A DNA stretch of 64,000 nt from Hyphomicrobiales bacterium (GTDB lineage Bacteria > Pseudomonadota > Alphaproteobacteria > Rhizobiales > OSC116): contig JABSRZ010000003.1 of assembly GCA_013214705.1 (NCBI GenBank), forward strand, positions 713,443 through 777,442, written 5' to 3'. Below, piece by piece: positions 8,028 through 17,816 of the stretch (the first letter of the stretch is position 1; each line of letters starts with the position of its first letter). The notes beneath the pieces are model-generated. The model ran no database searches. It saw only the letters and a list, made by a program, of their open reading frames with translations, and was not told the DNA's origin. A program made the position numbers and the translations under genes.

Positions 8028-8644
8028 ATAAAAACAGCCAAAAACGCGCGTGGCAACGCATGCTGTCTGGCCGTAGGCTAGATTTGCTCGCCCCCTCACC
8101 GATGGATATTGATATTAATGACATTGCCCGTGGTCTGGCTTGTGTGGCCCGGTGGAACGGCCAAACCACTGGCGAACACGCTTTTTCGGTAGCCGAACAT
8201 TCACTCATGGTTGCCGATATTTGTGTCGATATTCTGCCGACCATTGCGCCGGAGTTAGAACTGATGGCGCTGTTGCATGATGCCGCCGAATATGTGATAG
8301 GCGATATGATCAGCCCATTTAAAAATGCTCTGGGGTTTGATTATCGACAATTTGAACAAAAGTTAGAAATGGCTATCCACATAAGTTTTGGCCTGCCCGC
8401 AAAACCGACTGATTTACAGAAAAAGCTTATTAAGCAAGCCGATTTGGCCTGTGCTTATTACGAAGCCACCCAATTGGCTGGTTTTTCGGTCGCCGAAGCC
8501 AATAAGTTTTTTGACACACCGCAAAATTTGAGTAAAACTATCGTCAGCACACTTAAAAACATCCATCCGTTAAGTGTAAAACAAGCGGAAGCTAATTTTC
8601 TGAGACGTTTTCACCAAATCAACCAAGCTATGCAAGCCGTTTAA
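8024..8644 (+). CDS. HD-domain phosphohydrolase, YfbR-like
   Basis: A 206-residue metal-dependent HD hydrolase. The metal ligands are seen in HAFSVAEHSLMVADI and LLHDAAEYVIGDMISP (the HD pair), followed by a distal Asp in KQADLACAYYEA. This layout matches the YfbR family of 5'-deoxynucleotidases and related alphaproteobacterial proteins. The likely role is nucleotide pool clean-up, although the substrate cannot be read from sequence. It overlaps the tag stop by 4 bases and is followed after 17 bases by a tyrosine-phosphatase-like gene. Confidence 0.85.
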   Translation: MNKNSQKRAWQRMLSGRRLDLLAPSPMDIDINDIARGLACVARWNGQTTGEHAFSVAEHSLMVADICVDILPTIAPELELMALLHDAAEYVIGDMISPFKNALGFDYRQFEQKLEMAIHISFGLPAKPTDLQKKLIKQADLACAYYEATQLAGFSVAEANKFFDTPQNLSKTIVSTLKNIHPLSVKQAEANFLRRFHQINQAMQAV

Positions 8645-8661
8645 CCGAAAGATATTTTCAT

Positions 8662-9165
8662 ATGATACATGTTTGCGGCCTCGATCTTATATCCCAAACC
8701 TTGCAAGACACGGGCGCAAAATATTTGGTGTCTATTATCAATCAAGATATGATGCCAGATACGCCCGACATTATCGACGCTGATAAACATTTAAAACTAT
8801 CTTTTAACGATGTAACCGGCCCAACCACTGGCTTTGTCAACGCACAGGCCAGCGACATTAAAAAACTGGTCGATTTTCTGGACAATTGGGCACAACAAGC
8901 GCCGATATTATTCCATTGTTGGGCAGGGGTTAGCCGCTCCACCGCCGGCGCTTACATCGCCGCAAATGTCATAAAAGGCAGCGGTGCCGAGGATGAATTG
9001 GCGCAAAATTTAAGACAGGCCGCGCCGTTTGCCAGCCCTAACCCGTTGGTCATTTCATTGGCCGATGATTATTTGCAGCGACATGGCAAAATGGTCAACG
9101 CGATAAAAAAAATTGGCCGTGGTAATTTTATAAATGGCAGCCAGCCGTTTCAATTGCCGCTTTAG
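8662..9165 (+). CDS. Protein tyrosine phosphatase-like protein
   Basis: A 167-residue protein with the cysteine-phosphatase P-loop HCWAGVSRSTAGAYI (C-x5-R), preceded by the helix KKLVDFLDNWAQQAPILF, as in dual-specificity phosphatase-like proteins of alphaproteobacteria. A general-acid Asp may be supplied by the FNDVTGP loop. The C-terminal region (FASPNPLVISLADDYL) is characteristic of this bacterial subgroup. Its substrate is unknown. It sits between the HD hydrolase and the NAD regulator, and this conserved-looking order suggests a link with nucleotide or NAD metabolism. Confidence 0.82.
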   Translation: MIHVCGLDLISQTLQDTGAKYLVSIINQDMMPDTPDIIDADKHLKLSFNDVTGPTTGFVNAQASDIKKLVDFLDNWAQQAPILFHCWAGVSRSTAGAYIAANVIKGSGAEDELAQNLRQAAPFASPNPLVISLADDYLQRHGKMVNAIKKIGRGNFINGSQPFQLPL

Positions 9166-9216
9166 CCCATATTTCCGCTCTAGCCCAATTCGCCGATCTA
9201 GCCCAAAAGGTATTCT

Positions 9217-10200
9217 ATGTCAGAAAATTCGCAAAAAAACTCAGAAATTATCAAACTGATTATCGATTTGAATGCGGTCATACTTTCAGTTAGCCCCGAC
9301 AATGATTTTAACCTAACCGTCCTCACCATTAACAACCAAAAAAATGTCCTGCCATGGGGGTTATATAACCCCAAAATCCACCCGACAATGGAACATTCTT
9401 TGCGCCATTGGGTTAAAAATCAAACGGGTATGGATTTGGTACAGGTCGAACAATTATACACATTTGGCGATGCTGGCCGATTTAGTTTTGGCGACCCAAA
9501 TCGGCATATTATTTCAACCGGTTATATTGCCAGCATCCAGCCAAAACATCGCTCTTCGCAATCTAGCGGTCGGTGGAGCGAAATTTATCAGCATTTCCCT
9601 TGGGAGGATTTTCGCGCTGGCCGCCCCGCGCTGTTAGATGATTTTATATTGCCCAAATTATATGAATGGAGCCAGAATGAAGCCACTCACAAACGCATTC
9701 GCTTTTGTTTTGGCCATGCTGGCGATTTATGGCAAGAAGAAAGCATATTGGAGCGTTTCGAGCTAATGTATGAAGCCAAATTGGTGTTTGAGGCCATCCG
9801 CGATGCCAACGAAAACATGTCGGCTGAAACCTATGTAAGCGCCGAAGATACTAAATTACCAACCGGTCGGTATATGCAGTTCGACCACCGGCGTATATTG
9901 GCAACGGCCATCGCCCGCATGCGGGTTAAGGTTAAAAACCATCCGGTTATATTCGAATTAATGCCCGACACTTTCAGCCTGTTTGATTTGCAAAAAACCA
10001 CCGAGGGCATATTGGGTTATAATTTGCACAAACAAAATTTCCGGCGGTTTGTGGAACGCGAAAAACTGGTCGCCAAAACCGGCGAATTGCGTAGCCAGCT
10101 CAGCGGCCGACCTGCCAGCCTATACCGGTTTAATGATGATTTGGTCGGCAAACCAAATGTTCTTGGTTTGCGCATTGGCAATGCCAACTCAGCCCATTAA
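9217..10200 (+). CDS. nadQ: NAD-metabolism regulator, NadQ/NrtR-like (COG4111 family)
   Basis: A two-domain regulator of 327 residues. The N-terminal 150 residues form a Nudix-like sensor without an intact Nudix box (LPWGLYNPKIHPTMEHSLRHWV). The C-terminal part holds a winged helix resembling NrtR (LGYNLHKQNFRRFVEREKLVAKTGE, followed by GRPASLYRFN). The overall architecture fits the alphaproteobacterial COG4111 family, proposed as the NAD regulator NadQ that controls nad genes. No nad biosynthetic gene is in the window, so it would act in trans. Assignment rests on the recognised domain layout rather than on an alignment. Confidence 0.75.
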   Translation: MSENSQKNSEIIKLIIDLNAVILSVSPDNDFNLTVLTINNQKNVLPWGLYNPKIHPTMEHSLRHWVKNQTGMDLVQVEQLYTFGDAGRFSFGDPNRHIISTGYIASIQPKHRSSQSSGRWSEIYQHFPWEDFRAGRPALLDDFILPKLYEWSQNEATHKRIRFCFGHAGDLWQEESILERFELMYEAKLVFEAIRDANENMSAETYVSAEDTKLPTGRYMQFDHRRILATAIARMRVKVKNHPVIFELMPDTFSLFDLQKTTEGILGYNLHKQNFRRFVEREKLVAKTGELRSQLSGRPASLYRFNDDLVGKPNVLGLRIGNANSAH

Positions 10201-10227
10201 GCCCATTAAGCCCATTAAGCCCATTAA
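10192..10227. repeat. 9-bp tandem repeat, four copies
   Basis: GCCCATTAA repeats exactly four times, the first copy carrying the nadQ stop codon. Related TAGCCCA spacings occur just upstream of nadQ (about 9164-9202). It appears to be a short slippage array in the 3' untranslated region. Confidence 0.9.
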
Positions 10228-10260
10228 GCCTGGGCCATAATCTGCCGCTTTAGCTACACA

Positions 10261-11649
10261 TTAGCTTTTGGCTCGTGGGTCTCGGTAAAATATATGGTTG
10301 CCAATCCGGCCAATGCGGTTCATCGTCCAACGCCATTTTGGGCTCACATAGGTGGCGTGGTAATGGGTGGCGCCCCGCACATCAGGTTGGCCAGCTCGGC
10401 CCGCCAAAAAATCTTTGGCCAAGCTTTTAAGTTTGTTCCAAGTTTTTAAGTCTCTAGGCAAGTCGGTTTTGCCATCGCAAGCAAATGAGAATTGGCACTT
10501 ATTGCGCTTGGTGGCGTTTTGATACACCACTTCACAGATCGTATTGGGGTAGGATTTGCTGGCCTTGCGCGACGCAATAACCTCTGCAACCGCCAATTGT
10601 CCGTTGCGGCTTTCTCCGCGCACCTCGTGGTATAGAGCCGTGGTTAAACAGGTCAAACTAGAGCGTTTTGTCGAGTTTTTCTTAGTGACCGGTTTTTTAA
10701 CCTTGGGTATATAAATCGGCCGTTTGAGCGGCGCGGGCACTTTTACATTGGTCAGGGTGATGTATTTTGGTTGGCTCTCCACCTGCTTTGTGGCTATTTT
10801 GCCATCCACAACCACAATAGCATTGGGTTTTTTAATTAGGTCAGAAGTTTTGACCGCTCCAGGTGTAGTTTCTACTTTACTCTTTGAAGTTTCTTGATCT
10901 TCATCCTGGTCTGAATTTTGGTCTGAGTCTTTAACATCAATCTCTTCAACCGGTTTTTCATCCTCTGTTGCCGGTTGTTCATCACCAGTGCTGATGGTCG
11001 GCATAGGCGCATTCTTTTCGGGCGCCAAAACCAATTTTTCATTGGCTAAATCTTGCTTCAAATGTTCAATTTCATCAGCGGTTAAAATTTTTGTGACGTT
11101 AGATTTTGCCCGCACCAACTCATCATCCGTTGGTTGCGCATTCAGCGGCTGGGCATTTTGCAATTGCTGGGTTAGCTGGTCAATTTTCAGCTGCTGAAGG
11201 TTTAATTTGGGGTTTAAGGCCGCTATCTGCAAATTGTCTTTACTCACCCGTAAGCCGCTGCCGTTATCTGCCATTGGCGCAAACCGATAGGTGCTGTCAC
11301 GTTTTTTGGTGCGGTTCACTTTAATTTCAAGGTTTTTAGTTTCAAACACCGCCGTCGCGTTTTCAAAATATAATTCATCATCCAGTTGTTGCAAATCTAC
11401 CAATGGTGGCTTGACCAACGGCAAACCTATAGGTTTCATGGCGGATATTTTGGCGATTTGAACACTTACAGCGTTAATTTTGGGCTGGTTAATTTGCGTA
11501 GATACGGCCCAAAAAAGACCAATACAAGCCAGTCCAATTAGCACATGCATTGCTGTTCGGCGGGTTATTTTTGGGGCTTTTTTCCTGCGCTTATGGTTTT
11601 TATCCATGTCTAGCTGAGCGTCAGAATGTTGGTGTTTATTCTGGTTCAT
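10261..11649 (-). CDS. Membrane-anchored cell wall hydrolase, SleB/CwlJ domain
   Basis: A 462-residue envelope protein. A basic N terminus (KNHKRRKKAPKITRR) precedes one membrane segment (MHVLIGLACIGLFWAVS, about residues 34-50). A long acidic, low-complexity periplasmic linker (about 60-310) follows, and then a C-terminal SleB/Hydrolase_2 domain with TALYHEVRGESRNGQLAVAEVIASR, NKCQFSFACDG and GATHYHATYVSPKW. The Glu in HEVRGE is the expected catalytic residue of these lytic transglycosylase-like enzymes. It probably cleaves peptidoglycan during growth or division. A perfect CtrA-type box 71 bases upstream suggests cell-cycle timing. Confidence 0.9.
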   Translation of the reverse strand: MNQNKHQHSDAQLDMDKNHKRRKKAPKITRRTAMHVLIGLACIGLFWAVSTQINQPKINAVSVQIAKISAMKPIGLPLVKPPLVDLQQLDDELYFENATAVFETKNLEIKVNRTKKRDSTYRFAPMADNGSGLRVSKDNLQIAALNPKLNLQQLKIDQLTQQLQNAQPLNAQPTDDELVRAKSNVTKILTADEIEHLKQDLANEKLVLAPEKNAPMPTISTGDEQPATEDEKPVEEIDVKDSDQNSDQDEDQETSKSKVETTPGAVKTSDLIKKPNAIVVVDGKIATKQVESQPKYITLTNVKVPAPLKRPIYIPKVKKPVTKKNSTKRSSLTCLTTALYHEVRGESRNGQLAVAEVIASRKASKSYPNTICEVVYQNATKRNKCQFSFACDGKTDLPRDLKTWNKLKSLAKDFLAGRAGQPDVRGATHYHATYVSPKWRWTMNRIGRIGNHIFYRDPRAKS

Positions 11650-11719
11650 TTTAAAATTTAATCTGGTTTATAGGTCTTTCCCATTGGTATCTGTTGCCTC
11701 AACTTGTACAAAATTGCAA

Positions 11720-11734
11720 TTAACATTCATTTAA
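11720..11734. promoter_or_regulatory. Perfect CtrA-type box upstream of the SleB-like gene
   Basis: TTAACATTCATTTAA is an exact TTAA-N7-TTAA match, 71-85 bases upstream of the cell wall hydrolase start on the minus strand. The only other nearby gene is the 3' end of ppdK, so the hydrolase is the likely target. Confidence 0.5.
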
Positions 11735-11765
11735 GCATAATTCAATAAGCTGCCGCCATCGGCAA

Positions 11766-14501
11766 TTAGCTGGAGGTTTTGGCGTTTTGCTTTCTTTTGC
11801 TGCATATGGCATTTTGCGCGGCAGCTAGGCGCGCTACCGGCACTCTAAATGGCGCACAGGATACATAATCTAGGCCTAAATCGCCATAAAAATGTATCGA
11901 ATATGGGTCACCGCCATGCTCACCACAAACCCCAAGGGTAATGTTTTTATTGCCAAGTTTGCCGCGTTCGACAGCAATTTGCACCAATTCCCCAACGCCT
12001 TCTTTGTCAATCGATACAAAGGGATCATGCGGAATGATCGCACGGCGGGTGTAAGAATTTAAAAACCGAGCGCTATCATCCCGGCTTATGCCATAGGTTG
12101 TTTGGGTTAAATCGTTAGAACCAAAGCTAAAAAAGTCAGACAATTCGGCCAAATCTTGCGCCCGCAACGCCGCTCTGGGCAGCTCAATCATGGTGCCAAA
12201 TTTAAACGCCGGGCGCGCGCCTTGCAGGTTGGCCACCTCGTCCGCAACCCGCTCTATCCGCTCTTTCAAAAACACCAATTCAGCTTTGGTCGATACAAAG
12301 GGTATCATAATTTCTGGCATAGTTGGGTCGCCAGTTTGTTGCTCTGCCAAGATGGTTGCCTCAAATATCGCCCGCACTTGCATGTCATAAATTTCAGGGT
12401 GGGTAATGGCCAAACGGCAACCTCTATGACCCAACATCGGGTTGGTTTCAGACAGGCTTTCCAAGCGGCTAGAAATAGTTTTATGGTCAATGCCCATCGC
12501 ATTGGCGGTTTCCATAATGTCATGTTCAGTCTTGGGCAAAAATTCATGCAAAGGTGGGTCAAGCAGCCTAATGGTCACCGGGTAACCCGACATGGCTGTA
12601 AACAAATCGACAAAATCTTTGCGCTGCATCGGCAGCAATTTGTCCAGTGCGCGTTTGCGGCCAACCTCGTCTTCAGCCAATATCATTTCACGCATAGAGA
12701 CAATGCGGCCGGGTTCAAAAAACATATGTTCTGTGCGGCACAGGCCAATGCCCTCAGCGCCCATTTTTTGGGCTTTTATGGCCAGTTCTGGGGTTTCGGC
12801 ATTGACCCTAACTTTAATTTTACGCACCTCATCGGCCCATTTCATCAAGGTGTAAAATTCGGCCGAAAAGCTCGGCTCAATGGTGGCCACTTCACCAACA
12901 TAAATCTCGCCAGATGTGCCATCAATGGTAATCGTATCGCCTTTTTCCAAGGTAAAGCCCGAGGCCGATAAAGTTTCGTTCTCGGCGTCTATTTTCACGC
13001 TGCTGGCACCCGTTACACACGGGCGGGCCATTATGCGTGCGGCCACTGCGGCGTGGCTGGTGCTGCCACCGCGCACGGTCAATATGCCCATGGCAGCGTG
13101 TATGCCATATACATCTTCGGGGCTGGTTTCGACCTTCACCAATATCACTTTTTTGCCCAAAGCCCGGCGCTCTTCGGCGGCTTCAGAGTTAAACACTATT
13201 TCGCCCGATGCCGCGCCGGGGCTAGCTGGCAGGCCTTTGGCCAAAATGGTTTTTTTGGCTTCCGGGTCGAGTGATGGATGCAATAATTGTTCGATCGATT
13301 TTGGGTCAACCCGCATCAATGCGTCTTGTTTGCTAATCAGCCCGGCCTGCGCCAAATCTACCGCCACAATAAGTTGGGCTTGGTCACTTCTTTTGGGGCT
13401 AACCGCTTCCAAAATATACAGTTTTCCATCTTCAATCGTGAATTCGATGTTCAACATGTCACCAAATGCTTTTTCAAGCTCAGATGAGGTTTTGACCAAT
13501 TGCGCAAACATTTTTGGCATCCGGTCTTCGAGGCTTTCGACCAGACTGCTGTCGCCTTTGTCTTTTATCGAGAACGGCTTAGGGTTGCGATATTGACCCA
13601 AAAATTCTGGGCCTTGGGCATAGGTTAAATAAGTACCAGAAACCATAGCTTCGCCGGTATTTGGGTTTCGGGTTTGGATAAGCCCAGTGGCGCTTTGGTC
13701 ATTGCGGTTGCCATGCACCATGCCTTGCACGGTCAGCGCTAGGCCGATGTCATCGGCTATATTGTTTATGCGCCGTTGGGAGCGCGCTCGATAGCCATTC
13801 CAGCTTTCAAAAGCTGCAGCAATGCCGCCCATCAATTGCTCAAATACATCTTGCGGAAATTCCGACCCGGTATTTTCGGCAATGCAGGCTTTATATCTAT
13901 CGATGATAATCTGGTAATCATTGCTTTCAAATTCACTTATCGAGGTTAACCCACCCTCGGCGCGCACTTCTTCAAAAATTTCTTCAAATAAATCCTCGCC
14001 GACATTCAACACCGCTATAGAATAGCTTTCAATAAAGCGTCTATAGCAGTCTAACGCGAAGCGTAAGTCACCGGTTTCATCGGCAATGGCTTTGCAGGTT
14101 TTGTCGTTTAATCCTAGGTTTAATATGGCTGGCATTAAGCCGGCCAAATGCACCGGCGCACCCGTGCGGATGGACAATGTCAGCGGTTTTTTGTCGCCGC
14201 CCAATTGCCGGCCAAAGTTTTTTTCGAGTTTTTTCAAACCCTTTTGCACCAAGCCATTTGCGCCTTTGGGCATTTTATTGCCCGCCGAAATAAATTGCCG
14301 GCAAAAATCAGTGGTTAAAACAAAGCCAATCGGCACCGGCAAGCCAATGGCGGTCATCCGCGCCAAAGATGCGCCTTTTAAACCCAAAATGTCGATGCGT
14401 TGTTGGTCGGTGAAATTTTCACCGTCACCACAAGCAAATAGGCATGAAGCATCTACCTCAATCTCATTGGCTTTTTGGTCATTTTCACTCGACATATTCA
14501 T
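11766..14501 (-). CDS. ppdK: Pyruvate, phosphate dikinase
   Basis: PPDK interconverts pyruvate + ATP + Pi and PEP + AMP + PPi. The 911-residue protein has the full domain order: an N-terminal ATP-grasp part (GLKGASLARMTAIGLPVPIGF), a central phosphohistidine domain (VRGGSTSHAAVAARIM, His acceptor, with Ser where Met is usual), and a C-terminal PEP-binding TIM barrel (GIGLCRTEHMFF, SFGSNDLTQTTYG, GVCGEHGGDP). It starts 5 bases after the glyS stop, with GAGGG upstream, so it is expressed with glyQS. In alphaproteobacteria it serves gluconeogenesis or anaplerotic balance. Confidence 0.97.
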   Translation of the reverse strand: MNMSSENDQKANEIEVDASCLFACGDGENFTDQQRIDILGLKGASLARMTAIGLPVPIGFVLTTDFCRQFISAGNKMPKGANGLVQKGLKKLEKNFGRQLGGDKKPLTLSIRTGAPVHLAGLMPAILNLGLNDKTCKAIADETGDLRFALDCYRRFIESYSIAVLNVGEDLFEEIFEEVRAEGGLTSISEFESNDYQIIIDRYKACIAENTGSEFPQDVFEQLMGGIAAAFESWNGYRARSQRRINNIADDIGLALTVQGMVHGNRNDQSATGLIQTRNPNTGEAMVSGTYLTYAQGPEFLGQYRNPKPFSIKDKGDSSLVESLEDRMPKMFAQLVKTSSELEKAFGDMLNIEFTIEDGKLYILEAVSPKRSDQAQLIVAVDLAQAGLISKQDALMRVDPKSIEQLLHPSLDPEAKKTILAKGLPASPGAASGEIVFNSEAAEERRALGKKVILVKVETSPEDVYGIHAAMGILTVRGGSTSHAAVAARIMARPCVTGASSVKIDAENETLSASGFTLEKGDTITIDGTSGEIYVGEVATIEPSFSAEFYTLMKWADEVRKIKVRVNAETPELAIKAQKMGAEGIGLCRTEHMFFEPGRIVSMREMILAEDEVGRKRALDKLLPMQRKDFVDLFTAMSGYPVTIRLLDPPLHEFLPKTEHDIMETANAMGIDHKTISSRLESLSETNPMLGHRGCRLAITHPEIYDMQVRAIFEATILAEQQTGDPTMPEIMIPFVSTKAELVFLKERIERVADEVANLQGARPAFKFGTMIELPRAALRAQDLAELSDFFSFGSNDLTQTTYGISRDDSARFLNSYTRRAIIPHDPFVSIDKEGVGELVQIAVERGKLGNKNITLGVCGEHGGDPYSIHFYGDLGLDYVSCAPFRVPVARLAAAQNAICSKRKQNAKTSS

Positions 14502-14505
14502 CCAA

Positions 14506-16509
14506 TTAGCCCTCTACACGGCTAAAATCAGCAATTGTTTTGGTTGCAGTTCTAATGATAAACAATAGTTTTAAGCGGTTAATACGAATTGCCGCATCAT
14601 CATCATTCACTTTAACATCTTCGAAAAATGAATCAATGGGCTGTCTTAGTTGCGCCAAGGCGGTCATGGCAGCGGCAAAATCTTCTTTTTTAACCGCTTC
14701 ATTCATCAGCTCAACATTTTTTGTAATGGCCGCAAATAAATGTCTCTCAGCGTCTAAAACCAACAGTTTTTCATCGATAATTGAGTTGAATTTTAACGGT
14801 TGTTTTTTGTCTTCGGCTTGCAAAATATTGTTGGCACGCTTCACACCCGCCAATAGGTTGGCGCCGTCATCCGTGGCTAAAAAATCCGCCAAGGCTATAA
14901 CTCGTTTTTCGGCCAATACCAGATCATTCTGGCCTTTAAGCGCAAATACCGCATCTATCAAATCATGGCGCAGACCTTGTTCTCTGAAATATACTTTCAA
15001 CCGGTCGATAAAGAATGGTAGTAATTCGGCCGGTATATCGAGCCTTAGGTTGCGCTCCATCACAATGCGGATAATGCCCAATGCGGCACGGCGCAAGGCA
15101 TAAGGGTCTTTTGAGCCAGTGGGTTTTTCATCAATGCTCCAAAAACCCAGCAAAGTGTTAAACTTATCCGCTAACGATACCGTCAAAGCGATAATATTTG
15201 TCGGCACCGCGTCCGATGGGCCTTGCGGCGCATAATGCTGCGCCAAGGCTTCTGCCACATCCGCATCAATGCCCTCAGCCAGTGCATATTGCTGGCCCAT
15301 ATAGCCTTGCAATTCTGGCAATTCGCCGACCATATGGGTCACCAGATCGGCTTTAGACAATTCAACCGCCAGCAAAGTTTTGGCTTTGTCGGCATGGGTG
15401 AATTCACACAGCATTTCGGCAATTTCTTTAATCGCCTCAACCCGTTGATGCTGGCTGCCCAATTTAGCGTGGAAAGTGATGTTTTTAAGCTTCTCAACCC
15501 GGTCTGCAAGTTTGGTTTTCTTGTCGGTTTGCCAAAAATAATTAGCGTCAGACAGGCGCGCACGTATCACTTTTTCATTGCCATGGGTGATGGTTTTGCC
15601 ACCATCATCGGCAATCATGTTGGATATGGCGACAAAATGATGGCTTAATTTTTTGGTTTTGGGGTCGATAACTGCGAAACATTTTTGATGGCCTTTAATG
15701 GTTTCAATAATCACCCGTTGTGGTACATCCAAAAATTCAATTTCAAACTCACCCAGCAAAGCCACCGGCCATTCCACCAGCCCGGCAGTTTCGGCAATAA
15801 GCGATTTGTCATCAATCAGTTCTAATCCGGCTTTAGCGCATATAACTTGGGCTTCGGCCAAAATCACGGCTTCGCGTTCCGCACCGTTTAACATCACATT
15901 CGCGGCCAATAATTTAGCCCTATAATCGGCAAAATCTTTCACGCTGAACCGCGCATTATTCATAAACAAATGACCTTGAGTGCTGTCACCCACCGGCACA
16001 TTTTCTATTTCAAACGGCACCACATCGCCGCCAAATAAGCAAATAATGCTTTGCAAAGGCCGCACCCATTTAAGGCTACCAGCGCCCCAACGCATAGATT
16101 TTGGCCACGGAAATTTATTTATCAATTCAGGCATAGAAGCGGCGATAATTTCTGCGGTTTGCTGGCCAGATTTCTCAATCATCGCCACATAAAAGGTTTT
16201 GCCCTTAATTTCTTGCTCAACACATTGCTCCAAAGTCACACCCGCACCACGTAAAAAACCCTGAATGGCTTGTTCTGGTGCGCCAACTTGTGGGCCTTTG
16301 CGTTGCTGGTTTATGTCGGGAGTAGATGTTGGCACATCGGCAATTTTCACGCATAGTCGGCGCGGGGTGGCATAGGTTTCAACCGCGCCAAATTTAAGCC
16401 CGGCGGCTTTTAAAAACCCAGACACCAAACGGCCTAAATCGGCGCGCGCGGTATTTTGCATGCGCGATGGAATTTCTTCTGAAAATAATTCGATAAATAG
16501 TTCAGCCAT
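14506..16509 (-). CDS. glyS: Glycyl-tRNA synthetase beta subunit
   Basis: This is the beta subunit of the bacterial alpha2beta2 glycyl-tRNA synthetase, which supplies tRNA recognition. The product has 667 residues. It begins [18 protein letters not shown], contains ATPRRLCVKI, RWGAGSLKWVRPLQ and ETIKGHQKCFAV, and ends in an anticodon-binding-like helical domain (SFFEDVKVNDDDAAIRINRL), all family hallmarks. Its ATG overlaps the glyQ stop by one base (TAATG), ensuring coupled translation of the two subunits. Confidence 0.97.
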   Translation of the reverse strand: MAELFIELFSEEIPSRMQNTARADLGRLVSGFLKAAGLKFGAVETYATPRRLCVKIADVPTSTPDINQQRKGPQVGAPEQAIQGFLRGAGVTLEQCVEQEIKGKTFYVAMIEKSGQQTAEIIAASMPELINKFPWPKSMRWGAGSLKWVRPLQSIICLFGGDVVPFEIENVPVGDSTQGHLFMNNARFSVKDFADYRAKLLAANVMLNGAEREAVILAEAQVICAKAGLELIDDKSLIAETAGLVEWPVALLGEFEIEFLDVPQRVIIETIKGHQKCFAVIDPKTKKLSHHFVAISNMIADDGGKTITHGNEKVIRARLSDANYFWQTDKKTKLADRVEKLKNITFHAKLGSQHQRVEAIKEIAEMLCEFTHADKAKTLLAVELSKADLVTHMVGELPELQGYMGQQYALAEGIDADVAEALAQHYAPQGPSDAVPTNIIALTVSLADKFNTLLGFWSIDEKPTGSKDPYALRRAALGIIRIVMERNLRLDIPAELLPFFIDRLKVYFREQGLRHDLIDAVFALKGQNDLVLAEKRVIALADFLATDDGANLLAGVKRANNILQAEDKKQPLKFNSIIDEKLLVLDAERHLFAAITKNVELMNEAVKKEDFAAAMTALAQLRQPIDSFFEDVKVNDDDAAIRINRLKLLFIIRTATKTIADFSRVEG

Positions 16510-17471
16510 TATTTCGCCTCCCCATTGGTTGCTTTACCCAGCGGCGTTTGCATCCACAAGTCAGCACATTTTTTAGACAATGCCCGCACCCGGCCAATAT
16601 AAGCCTGTCGCTCAGTGACCGAAATCACCCCCCGCGCGTCCAATAAATTAAATATATGCGAAGCTTTAATGCACTGGTCATAGGCTGGTAATGCCATAAT
16701 GTAATCATTGCCCAATGCACTTTTGGCCATGCTGGCATCGGCAATGGCTTGGCATTCTTGCTCGGCATCCTTAAAATGCTGCATCAGCATTTTGGTGTCT
16801 GCCGTCTCAAAATTATAACGGCTATATTCTTGCTCATTTTGGTGAAAAACATCACCATAAGTAATTTTATCAGCGCCCTCGCGGCCATTATAATTTAGCT
16901 CATAAACATTATCCACGCCTTGCACATACATGGCCAAACGCTCAACGCCATAAGTCAATTCGCCGGTAACCGGGCTGCAATCATAGCCAGCAATTTGTTG
17001 AAAATAGGTGAACTGGCTCACTTCCATGCCATCTACCCACACTTCCCAACCAAGCCCCCACGCGCCCAAAGTTGGGCTTTCCCAATCATCTTCGACAAAT
17101 CTTATGTCATGGTTGGCTTGGTCTATGCCAATGGCCGACAGGCTTTTAATGTATAATTCCTGGATGTCTTTAGGCGATGGTTTTAATACCACTTGAAACT
17201 GGTAAAAATGCTGCATGCGGTTGGGGTTTTCGCCATATCGGCCATCAGATGGCCGGCGCGAAGGCTGTATATAAGCCGTTTTCCAAGGTTTTGGCCCCAA
17301 GGCGCGCATTATTGTGGCCGGGTGAAATGTACCGGCACCGACTTCCATGTCATAAGGCTGCAATATAGCACAGCCATAATCTGCCCAAAAATTTTGCAAA
17401 GCCATAATCATCCCCTGAAAACTATTTTCGGGGCGCATATGTTGGGGGGCGGACATATTTTCAGAAGTCAT
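16509..17471 (-). CDS. glyQ: Glycyl-tRNA synthetase alpha subunit
   Basis: The catalytic alpha subunit binds glycine and ATP. The 320-residue product shows the signature sequence [18 protein letters not shown], then [35 protein letters not shown] and a [19 protein letters not shown] segment. An N-terminal tail of about 20 residues precedes the conserved core. It is the first gene of the glyQ-glyS-ppdK unit. No stand-alone eukaryotic-type GlyRS is needed with this pair. Confidence 0.97.
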   Translation of the reverse strand: MTSENMSAPQHMRPENSFQGMIMALQNFWADYGCAILQPYDMEVGAGTFHPATIMRALGPKPWKTAYIQPSRRPSDGRYGENPNRMQHFYQFQVVLKPSPKDIQELYIKSLSAIGIDQANHDIRFVEDDWESPTLGAWGLGWEVWVDGMEVSQFTYFQQIAGYDCSPVTGELTYGVERLAMYVQGVDNVYELNYNGREGADKITYGDVFHQNEQEYSRYNFETADTKMLMQHFKDAEQECQAIADASMAKSALGNDYIMALPAYDQCIKASHIFNLLDARGVISVTERQAYIGRVRALSKKCADLWMQTPLGKATNGEAK

Positions 17472-17534
17472 GTATTCTGCCTATTTATAAGTAATTATTT
17501 CAACAAATAAATAGACTTAACCATCGAAATGGTC

Positions 17535-17557
17535 AATAAAAACACGCCATTTGGCGC
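17535..17557 (-). terminator. Probable terminator after the 66-residue membrane protein gene
   Basis: CGCC-ATTT-GGCG at 17545-17556 forms a short GC stem, followed on the minus strand by TGTTTTTATT. It is downstream of the minus-strand gene ending at 17584 and just upstream of glyQ. Confidence 0.4.
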
Positions 17558-17583
17558 TTATTATTCAAATAAATGGTTAAAAG

Positions 17584-17781
17584 TTATTTTTTAAGCCGGT
17601 ATATGCCGGTAACCGGGTCGCGTTTTAGTTTGGGCAGGTCTTTTATCGCCATTTTTGCCCGTTCCGCGGCATTGCCAGCTTCAGCCACCACATTTTGCGC
17701 GCCTCGCATTTTTTTAGCAAACCATTTGTAGCCTTTGTAAACGCCCATAGCGGCGATGGCGGTTAATAAAATTTCAGGCAT
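17584..17781 (-). CDS. Small single-span membrane protein, unknown function
   Basis: The ATG at 17781 is chosen because AGGTG lies 6 bases upstream; the GTG at 17790 would add three residues and has no ribosome-binding site. About 65 residues: a short hydrophobic N-terminal segment (MPEILLTAIAAMGVYKGYKWF), then a charged helix (NAAERAKMAIKDLPKLKRD) and a TGIYRLKK end. This looks like an inner-membrane protein with a cytoplasmic tail. Similar short proteins occur in other alphaproteobacteria, but no function is known to me. Confidence 0.65.
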   Translation of the reverse strand: MPEILLTAIAAMGVYKGYKWFAKKMRGAQNVVAEAGNAAERAKMAIKDLPKLKRDPVTGIYRLKK

Positions 17782-17816
17782 ATCCCTCACCTATGTTAAT
17801 TCATCTTATTTTACAT

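Noticed and set aside
12156-12971. A long (271-codon) plus-strand open frame opposite ppdK
   Set aside because: ppdK on the minus strand has all catalytic motifs and in-frame codon bias. The opposite frame is a mirror artefact, rich in His, Gln and Phe.
17520-17533. ACCAT-CGAA-ATGGT dyad as a regulatory site
   Set aside because: Only 5-bp arms between glyQ and the membrane protein gene; too short to call beyond chance.
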